Positions 23,301 to 35,300 of a DNA stretch of 64,000 nt are shown in pieces. Origin of the DNA: Nectonema munidae. Taxonomy: Eukaryota; Nematomorpha; Nectonematoida; Nectonematidae. Position numbers and translations under genes: made by a program. The notes beneath the pieces were generated by a model, which was not told the DNA's origin, made no database searches, and saw only the letters and a program-made list of their open reading frames with translations. The DNA lies in assembly GCA_030549495.1 (NCBI GenBank), contig JAUIRK010000945.1:1199501-1263500 (forward strand), given 5' to 3'. How positions within the stretch are numbered: the stretch's first letter is position 1; the number at the start of each line of letters is the position of its first letter.

Positions 23301-26300
23301 AAATATACAGAGGAGAAACTTGTTGAAGTTGGTTGTAGAATCACTTGACGATGACATGTCAAAGCCCAACGTTTACTAGTCTTAATAGATAGTTTCTCAG
23401 TAGACAGAGTGCTTTCTCTAGGTCACACAAGGGGAAAATGTCTGATTCAAAAATTAGTGAAGTCACGTGCAAATCATAGAGAGAAACGCATCGGTACCGA
23501 TAACGCCATACATCCTCTGCGATCAAATCCGATGGAGAGGCCCAGAAGGTGTCTAAATTTACGCACGGGCTTCTGCGAGACTCATCAAGCATTGAGATAG
23601 CCGAAGGTGGACTCGGGTGGCCTCCTCTAAGAATAAGACTGTGGCAAACGTTCTTGGAGTTGTATAAACCTCTTCATCTAGGATTTTCCTTCAAAACCAT
23701 AAATGTCACGCCTCCAGAGTCATGACCGAGAACAATAAAATCAATCGGAGGGTCCAGAAAATTTAATATTGCCCTGGTGTGATAATGAGCTCCAGTTGCT
23801 AGTTGGTTAAACCTTAAACCAGAAATTTCATTCAAGATTGGAGGGCCCTCTCTCAGTTGACAGCGTGTGAGAATTAGAGAAGGAGACCACTCTTAGGTCC
23901 ATAACTGGATCTCACTTAAATCGTGAAGAGGATGGGAGGGTAAAGGTGGGAAGGAGTTTAGTCGTGCAGATTTTGTGAGTTTAGCGGCCTCTTTTATTTC
24001 CAAGCGAGATGCCAAAATAGTGTAAGCAGGATGCATTAGCTCGATGTCTGGACTGTCAGGTAAGTAGGCTTCGTCCCAGAAACCCAGCCTATTCACCGTT
24101 TCAACGCTGTTCTATAGTTTTAGTAATGTTCAAAGACATTTTTCTGCAATTTTCTTATGAAAATATATAGTTTTCAAAAATAAATCAATCATCTAATTGA
24201 ATAAATTGTATCAATCATGTTTGAATATAATCTATTTGTGACAGAAATAAACTTCATGATATGTGAGTTTTTATTAACACGACGATTATGAAATGTCTAA
24301 CTTCTGGAAAGCGTATTAACATATGTTTCAAGTGTAATTTATAGTTGCGGTAGTTACTTTAAGAAATGTCGCTGCCATTTTTTAAATAACGATCAGTCAA
24401 AAACCTGATATAATGAACCAACAAAAGCGTATACTAATTTGTACCCAGGCATGATGATAATACGCACAACACAGAGTTATTATGTGTGAAAAGCTAAACT
24501 AAGTATTCTAGAAACAAAACAATTGCATTGTGTAAAAGAATAAATTTGATCTAACTTTGAATTTGTTGCCGGCAAAAAAATGCGAACAAACATATTTAGT
24601 ATAGTTCTTGGGGGTGAGAGTAAAAGAATTTTAATAGCTGCAATAAAAGGGGGGGGGGGTTCAGAAATTCCGTTTCCAAATGAAGAAGATGAAAGTGTTG
24701 AAAAGTGGTTCTTTTTACCATTTTTAGGAGTTGAAGAAGTTTCAAGCGCAAAACATCTTTAGCTTTTTCACAGGAGATTGCATACTTTGTGAATGGGTAG
24801 GACTGTGCGTTGAAGGAAACCGTTGTCTCGATTTCGCCGGTTTCGTAAGTGGATGTGATCAAAATTTCGTTATTTGTTTGTATCAGCGACTCGAGACCAA
24901 ATTTCGTTTTATTCTTGCTCAATTCTTCCTGCATCAGAGAAAAAGGTATGCACGCGAGATTAGATAAAGCATTTTGTAGATTAAGGTTAAAAGTTATAAA
25001 TTGTTGGTCTCCAACCTGTATACTACGACGATTCATTTCAACCTGTATACTACGATGGTTTCTATTCCATGTACAAATAACTAGGGAGACAATGTTCAAC
25101 TTTTTGTTCACATTCTGCTAGATTAAGATTTGATATACCCCATTCGGGGAGACGATGCTACATAAGTTATTACCTATATACATTATACCTGTATACTACG
25201 ATGGTTCATCTCCAACCTGTATACCGCGATAATTCATCTCCAACCTATCAGTTCATATTTTGCTAGATATAAGATTTGATATACCTCATTCGGGGAGAGG
25301 ATGTTAGATAAGTTATTAATTTTTTCACGATATTAAATAATTTATTTTATCAAATAATCAAAATAAAATTCTGTAATCAAAGAATCGAAAAATATTCTTT
25401 AAAAAATCAAAAAATATCAAACTTTCTGTTCATATTTTGCTACCTCATACGATGTTACAAAAGTTATTACCTATACTTTGCAATTTGCAGGATTTTAAAT
25501 ATTATATTTGTCGAATAATCAAAGAATCAAAAAATGTTCAAATCAAAAAATATTTATTCTTTTTAAATATATCGTTGGCTCCCCTTACTTTTAGTTTCGT
25601 ATGTGCATAATTTGATAAAAATTAATTATTAAAGACTAGGTTTATCTTTCTATTCTAAAAGTAAGGGGAGCCAACGATATAATCCAGGGGGTCCATATAA
25701 TAACTCAGGGGGTCCACAATGATATTTTGGTGGACCATGAAGAAAAATCATCTGATAACGGTTTTTATTATAAAAAAGTTCGCAATAGACTTTACATCGT
25801 AAAAAGAGGTGCTCTACGACGAACATTAACTTCAATGCAACCACCAGATATAAAGAAACGCGTTGAGCAGCATCAACCACAGGGATCTCATTAAATGTCT
25901 TTCTTTTTTTATTATAAAAATTATTGCATTCGATTTGCTTTCATTTCAACATGAATTCTAAGTGTATACTATTTTCTTTATCATAACCTCAAAAATTTTA
26001 TTAGTGAAAAATATTAAAATAAATATTTTTTATCCAATTTTTATGAAGGGGTCCACCAAGAAAAAAAGAAATAAGGGGTCCATGAGTAAAAAAAGTTGAG
26101 AAACACGGATCTAGATGGTCAAATAAACCAACCACACACTACAACATATTGTGTTTCTATAACTATATTAAATAAGAGTAACAAATACACTCAAGTGAAG
26201 AAATTAAGCCAGAGATTGGTATGAAGTGTCTTTGATTATTTTGTAAGATTCCAAACATTGAATGCTCACATTTGTTTCAACGGTACCGCATACAAGAATA

Positions 26301-29300
26301 TTGATGGCATGACCATGGAATCTCCCCTAGGATCGAATCTGTCAAATATTTTCTTAAGACATTATGAAAGAAAGTTTCTGAGATATCGAGAACAAAAACA
26401 TACAAATTCTTTTATAAAAAGCTCGATTAAAAATTATATAAAAAATATTTGGCATAAATATTAATCCGCAGTAATCATAATAAAAAAGATACAGCAATTC
26501 ATATAATAAAAAAGTTAATTTCTAATTATTATGTGTCTGATATAAATCTGAAGATTAACGTATAATGTTGACAAATGATCTTTCAGATCTAATAAATATG
26601 TTCTCAGAAGTAAAGTAATTCGCATTCATAAGCTAATCGCAGAAAGCTGGAACATCTAAAAGATTGGTGGACAGAATTGGAGAACACGTTCTTTTGATTA
26701 AAAGAGAAAGGAATAAGACAGGAAATCGATATCCTCCATTGGCAAACATTTACTAAACTCTTTACACAGTACAACCCAAGTAGATCATATATCAAAGACA
26801 TTTGAAAACTTAAGGACGGTTTGATTTTAGAATCTAATTATAAAGCATTCCAATCCTAAGTTAGGTATTCAAAAATATATGCTATATAAGTTAAAGGCTG
26901 ACTTTTCACTTATAAAATCATATTTATACTTGCAGTAAGCTGATATGAGCCGAGCTGAAAGATTGATCTACTTTCAGCTATTTTCTGAAAAAATTTTTGG
27001 AGTTAGACTGAACCACGCAAGGAAGAACCGTTTTGGGGTTAAAAAAAAATTGTTCACACTATGAAGGCCGGATTAAGCCTTTTTTTTCAAACTCAAGTGA
27101 AATTTTTTCAAGTTTTAAATAGTTTTATTTTTGGTTCGACTTGAAAATTAATTTTTTATTGAGTTTGAAAATATTTCATTTTTTTGTTGAGAGAAGATAT
27201 ACATTGAATTACACATCTTTTACAAATTTGGAGAGTTCTAAAAAAAATGGCATAAATGATTTCTTTATTTAAAACCTGTAAGAGCGCTGTTTTTGATAAC
27301 TAATCGCTTGCATGACTTTTTCAATGAGTTTTTGATTTAAAGTAGTTCTTATATCAAAGTATTAAATGTTGACTGAATACAAGTATATATCTATTACTTG
27401 TATTCAAAATCATGCTGCAAAAACACATTCCAGTTTTTGCCTATTCTTCCCTCCTTTCCTTCTACCAATCAAAGCAGATTTAAGAAAATCAGGCAAAAAC
27501 TGGAGTGTGTTTTTGAAAATGAAATTTGGAATCAGCATCATCAGAGACATAAAATACTAGTAAAAGGAGTTTTAGATGAAGAAAACTTACAGAAGCTTTT
27601 TTCTTTTGAGCATTGATTAGGATCGAGGGTAGGTCGCACTTTTTGAAGAATTTCTTTAACTGAGAAGACGCTGCATTCTGATTGAAAAACAGATTCCATT
27701 GTAACGGCATTACCTTCAAAAATTAAAGGCATGAAGAAGGCAATTTGAAGTTGGATGGGAAAAGCAACGCCAGATTAGCGATAGACAAGTGGATTTATAT
27801 TTACTAAATTTTCATTTATCTACTCGTATATTCTTCCCGAACTGAGACAACACACTTTGCCAGTGTGACACTTCCCCGCTTAGAATATTTTTTTTAGGAT
27901 TTGGGTAACCAATAAAAATTTTTATGTGTTTCCATAAACTGTTTATGCGAATTGCGAAACGACTGACGCGCTGGAGCTTGTTTTGCATATTTAGTTTGAA
28001 AATCAGATTTTGTTACGCTAAACCAAGAGAAACAACACATTGTGCTTTTTCTTGTGGAGTGGTCATTTTTAAAAAGGTTTGGAAATCATTTTATTTTATT
28101 TATCTAATTTATCTTTGAAATAAAAATAAAAAGTAATATTATTAAAAAGTTTAATAACAACTGATTAATTAATGTGTAAAAAGAATTATTTTGACAGCAT
28201 TTCTTAAAATTTTTATAATGAATTTATAAATTTGTCAAAAGACTTTGTGGACACCCTGTATATTATGCTTAAAATTATAGGAAAAAATTAATTTAAAGGA
28301 TAACTTTATACAAGTTATTTGTTGTTTGTTACGCATATTTAGTTAACTAGCTACTAACTTATAACTTGGTCATAACTTCTTTAGTGTAGACTGTAGATTC
28401 TTTATAACGCGGATTGCGGGGTCTAAGGCACGAACCAACATTATAAATGGTTTGCATTAAAGCGAATCAACTGAAACATATGTTATACAACATAAAAATC
28501 AGGAGCCAATATCCCTCTACCGTTATAATCGATCTACTGTGAACAAAAAGAATTTGTGTTCAAGTTCAAACATATTTAAATGCATTCCAACTATGGACCA
28601 AAGCGGATCAACTGAAACATGTGTTATACGACCATAAAAAACAGAAGCTACGGTACTAAGAAAAGTCTGAAAAAAATATGTACTTTCTCTCTTTGACTCT
28701 GCAATCCCCTAATAATAATATCCAACTCTGACTGTAGGTACTTATAAAATCCGACTATCTCTAAATACTTAAAACTTTTCACTTCAATTAGGCCATATGC
28801 GCTTGCAGAAATTAAACTTTTTTCTCATTATTAAAAAAAAATTTTTTTAATCCTACTCTGATTAAAAATTTTATTGTCTAGCAATTCCAACTCCTATTCC
28901 TCTAACTCAGACTCCGCAACAAGCGTTAATCGACTCATAAAATAAACATGGCATGTGCATGTTTCCAATGGATCAAATGGCGAATTTCATTTCATCCAAA
29001 TTTTAGTTATTTCAAAAGTGTATATTTTAAACATTAATAAATGATGTAGAAGTTAGATTTAAACACCTGTAATTTTGAAGAGATTTTTTGGGCTTTGAAA
29101 TGTTCAAGCCATACATTGTATTTTGGTCCAGGCGATTTTGCTTGCCCATAAAATAATGCGACAATTTTAATCGATAAAAAGCTGTAGGGAAAGGAGAAAC
29201 ACGAATGGAAGTAGAACGGGTTTGAAGTTTTGAGAAAAAAATTAATTTCTTAAGGGTATGAGAAAAAATAAAGCAATTATAAAACTAGAACATTTTACTC

Positions 29301-32300
29301 TTTCAGACTTCAGTGACGTAAATTCTTGGAGGCGATTCGAATCCGGTATAAGGCGAATTTTTTCAAAAAATTATTATTTCTTTAATGGATGCTTAGTATC
29401 AGTATATCTTATACAAGATCTAACATACACCCGAACACAGAGATGACTCTAGGAAATTTTAGTAGGATATATAGAAATAAATACCCATCTAATCCGACCT
29501 GTCAATCCTTCTTATAAGCTTACATCAGACATTTCATTGGCTGTATTTATCATGTGTTACAGCAGCTAGATAAAAATAAGTTAATTTAAAAATGGACTCT
29601 TCAAAAAGTCTACTATCAGTAAGGAAAGAAAATTGGCGTGTTCGATGGTTGAGCTAGATTTCATCTTTGTTTTTTTTTTAATTATTTCCATTTTTCTTTC
29701 TTCTCCTGTCCAACATCTTTAGAAAATGGATTCATATTATAAATCCAATATAGATGATATAAGGATCTGACCGAATGCGAATATGAATTTTTTTTATAGG
29801 ATTCGACACTTTCAAAGAAGCATACGCTATCACTCATTTTTGGCCTAAAACGTATAAACCTATGATACATATAGTTTTTATCTAAAATATAGATTGGTAA
29901 TCAAATAAATTTGAATTTTTTTGACTAACAGATTAATCTTAGTAGGGTTGGTTGATAGGAAAACGCTAGGGAAATGAGAGTCTTTGCAAATAAGGGAATT
30001 ATTTCTAGTGAATTGTCAAGGAATCAATAAAGGAAATTAAATTAATGAAGAATGGAACCTCAGCTAACTTGATTAGGAGAAATGAGTTGAGCCAAAGAAG
30101 GCTGTGATGATAAAACTTGAGAAGCAAAGGATTGACGCGCGATGATTCTACTTCTTTGTCTACAAAATCCAGGATGTCAAAGTTTTTGAAGACGTTGATC
30201 TAAAAAACGCCAAAAAAATATAATAAAAAAATGTGATTCGTTAGAAATATGGCAGAGCTGCGAATTTTCGAATCCGAAAAAAACTTAAAGTTAACTACGA
30301 AGTAAACTAGTTATCAAGTATGAACATTAAAATCATACTTTCTTGAAATCTTATTTTTTGTGTTTTTTGAGCAATTTAATAATATTTTCACAAATATTTA
30401 AAACTGGTAAGGTTTTGAGCTTTTTCAAAAATATTTTATAACTATTTTTAAATAGAAATGTTAGAAATTGGATTCCAAAGTACATTGATCATGACAATAA
30501 TAATAATAGTAGTAGTGCTTTGCCATACAATTTTATATTGTTTCAATCAATAAATCAAGGTAATCAATTACTGCTTGGTTATAACGCGGTTTACAGACTC
30601 TGCATTTTTTACACCAATCTTTTCATTACTTTTTCTAACAAGATATGATTATTTGACTTTCTATAGTATAGTTTTAAATTGAATCAGTAATTTTTTTCAA
30701 GAAAATCATTTATAAATCAAATTATTTCAAATACAAATTAACGCCATCTATATAGAATTTTTGATACCAGTTCAAAGAATAAAATGAAAGGATTTATTGA
30801 AAAATAACAGTAAAAATTTTGGTAAATTGGAAACATTATAAAAGAGTATCTACAAAAAACCTCATACACACGTAGCATACAGCTATATTTATTCAGTATA
30901 TACTTTGCTTTATAAAAATACTCAATTACGAAGATTGAACCATGTATTTCAACAGTGCCGGATCTACCAAGTACGGGAGACATGTAGCAGAGTGATTAAA
31001 TTTACAAATGATAGTCAGGAAGTAAACATTTTTTTAATAAAATTGATCCAGTTTCTACAAAAAAGATAAAAACCACAAAATTCAAGAGCAAACATTTATT
31101 TTAAGGAGGAAATATAAAAGAAGAACTGAAGAAAATAAAAGATATTACAAAAAGTCAAAAAAAAATTTTTTTTCAACTAAGCGCGGGACCTGTATAGCAG
31201 CTGCTACATCTGCTACTATGTTAATCCGGCACTGATTTCAAGCCGAATCTCTTTCAGAAATCGATTTGACTATTTTTTGAGAATAAACAAATCTTATGAA
31301 GCAATTCATTCTATGGTTGAATTGAGTTCACTGCTTTTGTAAAGCGTTGTAAATGATTGTTTGATATTGCCTCTCCATTCCATCTTTCTCACTGACTAGA
31401 CTATTTGGTTCATATCTTACATATTTGCGTCTTTTCTCTTTTTTTCCCTCTCTCCCTCTCTTTCAATTCTAAGTTCATCTCCATGTCTACTTCCGAAGAC
31501 AATTTTGATATTTCTTCATACTCATCAAGCACACATTTATCTTCTGCTTCTTCACTGCATATCTCTGAAGAAATTGATGATAATTTATTGGCCCCTGACT
31601 CAACTGAGTATTCTTGGTCACCTCCATCTACACTCCGAGGAAGAGTTGAAAGCTTGAACATCAGAAATATTTCTCGCCAACCTTCTCGTCTCCTCAAGGA
31701 ACATGTAAAAATTCTTCCAATCCTTTGAAAGTCTTCAATTCTTTTGACACCTAAAATTGTTCAGCATATATACAACATGACAATGCTACGATTTGAGTCT
31801 AACTATAAGTAAGTTTTTTTGCAATAAGTGTATGTTTTTTTAGTTTTTTTTAAATCTATCAGACCCAATCATATGGAAGTAATTCATTGTTACCAAAGTT
31901 CCAAGACTTTATATCAAGAGCTTTATATCGGTCAAAATGGTGACGAGAAAATAAAGGTTTCCGATCTTTTTTCTTCTTACGGAAGCCCATTTTTGAGAGC
32001 TGCAATGGGACGCCAAATGTTTTCTCTCATTCATATTTTTATAAGGTTCGACGATAAAGAAACTCGCGATCTGAATGACAAAATGAGTGCAATTCGCTAC
32101 ATTCATGATCACTTTTTCAAAGTCTTCTCCAAGTTTTGGACTCCCCATTCTCCTGTTACAATTGATGAACAGCTTGTGGCTTTTAGAGGAGGATGTCCAG
32201 TTAAAGTGTACGATCCTCATAAACCTGGTAGATATCGAATAAAGTTATATCATATTTGTGACTCCAAGTACTATTATTATATGATGCCTGAAATTTATGT

Positions 32301-35300
32301 GTCTGGCTTGGAAGATTCATCGTAGATTGATGGAAAAAAGCAAAGTTCCACCTCGATGTGGTTTGTACACTGACAGGTTTTTCACAACTCATGAACTTGC
32401 AGTATGGGCTTAGAGCAAAAAACTCTCTCTTTGTGGCACAAGCATGTCTAACAAAAGGTTTTTGCCTATAATTTTTCGAACACCGTATCTTAAAGAATTG
32501 AATTTAAATGAATGCGAAAGCCGAATGATTCATCCAAACTACGTTTCAATAAGTGCTTACATGCCAAAAAGACACGCTCGTAGAAATTTTAAAGTGGTGT
32601 ACATGCTTTCTTCCCAACACAAAAATCTACAAATAACTAACATCGCTTCAAAACCTGAAAGTTTACTCGCTTACAATGAGCACAAAGGTGGAGTTGATAT
32701 TGCCAACAGAATGGTAAAATCTTATCATGCATATAAACTGACTAGAAAATTCACACTGGCTGCGTTCTGCAATTACCTTGACATTTGTACATTGAATAGT
32801 TGGGTAATTACCAACTACAATTCACCACGCGACTACCCAAATCACAAAGAGAGTGGAAGAAAGATGTTTGTAAAGAAGCTAGCCTTTATTTTAGCTGAAG
32901 AAAGTATGAAAGTTCGAGCATGCATAAGTGAGTTTTACCAACAAGTATAAAAGCTCTCCTATCTTTTTATGCAGATGAAAGCCATTCAAGTCAAGAACTT
33001 GTAGGTAAAAAAAAGCGTCATGCCATTTCTGTACCTCAAAGAAAAACAAAACCACAAGATGTGAGAGATATGAAGTATTTTTATTATAATCCATTGTTTC
33101 AATGTGCACACAATAAGTAAGCAATGTTTATCACAGTGTCTCCTCTTTATAGTATTTTTGAGCAAACACATGTTGATGATCCACTAGATTTTCTCATCTT
33201 CTGTCAAAATGTTGTATTTCTATCTCCTCTGTTTTTCTCTTCCGCTTTCTCTGCTAAAACTCAATCATTCACTCAAGTTCTCTTCTCTTGTTTAAGCTCC
33301 CCTATCTCATTCAGCTCTCTTCTCTCCAATGATGTAGCTAGGCTGGGCCATGAGGGGCCGTGCCCACACTCCTATGTACGGCATGGTGCCCCCATGCATC
33401 TTATGCGATATCAGTTTTTGAACATTTTTCCAATGAAAGGGTCAAGAAAGTATAAATAATGTTGCGCAAGTTTTTTGTTTTTAAATTGTGCCCCTTCTAT
33501 CAACTTTTTTTGGTTACACCACTGCTTCTGTCTAATTTGCATTTAGAGTTAAATTAAAATAGTTTCCAATTGTTACAATTTTATATCAATGAATATTGTT
33601 AGACTCGCGCTAAGAATTTTTTTCAACAAAAGTCACTTAATCTTTATCACTACGTTTGTTACATTTTGTAACATTTGAAAACTTTAATTTTTTCAAGTCA
33701 AGAAATTTTTTTTCAATAGTTATTTGTGAATGAATATTTTGATTATCTATTAAGTTTAAAAGCAAGAATACTCTATTTGCTTAATATTTGAGCAGAGATA
33801 TTTTTATAATGTTCGATTGTTAAATTTTATAAGTAACACTGTACATAATCCAATCACTTTTTATATTATAAAAGGCAAATCATTGCAAAATGTTAAAAGT
33901 TATCTTACTTTTTGTAGATTTTTGTAGCTTGTATCAAGTTAGCTTTTAAACTATTTTTGAATGATGCTGAGTAAAATGAAATAATGCTATCTTAATTTTT
34001 TGTTTTATTTTTGTTTCCACAATTATAACTTCATTTTATACCCTTGCCCTTGAATCAATCACATTTTTCATATAAACATGGCATTGTGTCTTGTAGACTA
34101 TTTGCCTTTAGACTACATTCACTCATATAAAACTATCCAACCTTCAGTTATTTGTTTTCTCTATGAATCAAATATCCTTTCATCAATTCCTGTAATGTTC
34201 CTGGTAGACTACTTCATTTTTCAAATAAAAAGCCTATTCCACCCCCTAACAATTTTGGATTTTATTTAACTAGTGTATATTCGATATGCAAACTTAATTA
34301 AAATATTTTCGCTGGAAGTATAGTATTTAAATTCACCAATTTTGTAAAAAAATATAAAGTAGTCTTATAAATTTAGGACTTTAGGTATGCGCTGAATACA
34401 CTCTATTTTAAAGGCTTGCTTGAATATTTGATCTCCCGTAGTATTTCCAGACCACTAATTTTGAAAATTGCAACAAAAAAATTTCGCCCCCAATAATTTT
34501 GAGGATGTGCGCCCCTGATATATATATATACAATACATATATATTTACATAGGAACTTAGACAATTAGGCGTAGGACCAGGTTCACAGATAAGGAGCGTC
34601 ACGGGCAAGGCTGGAGGAAGGAGTGATGAGATCCCTTGAAACTGGTTTTGCCCAAATGACTCTAGAAGTCCTTCATGTTATAATAGCTCTGACAGCATTC
34701 ATATGTAGATACAATGGGCCTTTGTCCCATTTGGCGCAGGATAATTTTAGTTTTAAAAAGATGTTGTAGCAAGGACTTTTTGCAGTTTTAAAGCTTTTTG
34801 ATAACTTTTATTTAAAAAAATTCAGCTAAAAATCACGTAAAAATATAATTAAAAAAGTCAAAAAGACGACACTGTAAAGGGAAAATAAACTTGCAACAAT
34901 TGTTAACACTTTTCCATCAAAAACTACGCCCATAAAATACCCTTTTTTCCAACATTTTTATGCTTTAATAAAATAGGAGAGAAAGCCGCAAATAAAAAAA
35001 AGAACAATAATAATAAAAAAAATTTTTTAATAAAAATAAATAAAGGATTCTAAAACAAAATGTTTTCTGCTTAGATTATTATTCATTCAGAGAAATGAAA
35101 AGTTGAAAGAGCAATAGCGTACATTGTATTGCAATTTAATGCTGAAAAGTTTCTTAAAAAAGACTAAAAATAAAAAATGATGAAAGCGCTGGCAGCTTAT
35201 CCTCAACACCCTCATTCTCTTTACACATCTCATTTTCACTATTTTATCATTTATAGGTATTTGCTTTGAAAAAGGAGTTTATACTCCGAAACTAGTTAGA

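Larger units (their letters stand above)
20951..26108. mobile_element. Possible hAT-type element bracketed by GTGTTTCTCAAC ends
   Basis: CGGTGTTTCTCAAC at 20951-20964 faces its inverted near-identical partner (13 of 14) at 26095-26108. Sequences containing GGGGCCCA or GGGGTCCA lie just inside both ends. The 5.2-kb interior contains listerin exon 24928-24719, so the two ends cannot delimit one simple insertion unless they derive from separate copies. A third related end lies near 61458-61473. I favour independent solo ends of one family. Confidence 0.3.

Noticed and set aside
24580-25121. + strand frames over the RWD-like region
   Set aside because: The minus exon 24928-24719 has strong splice sites and family match; the + frames have neither.
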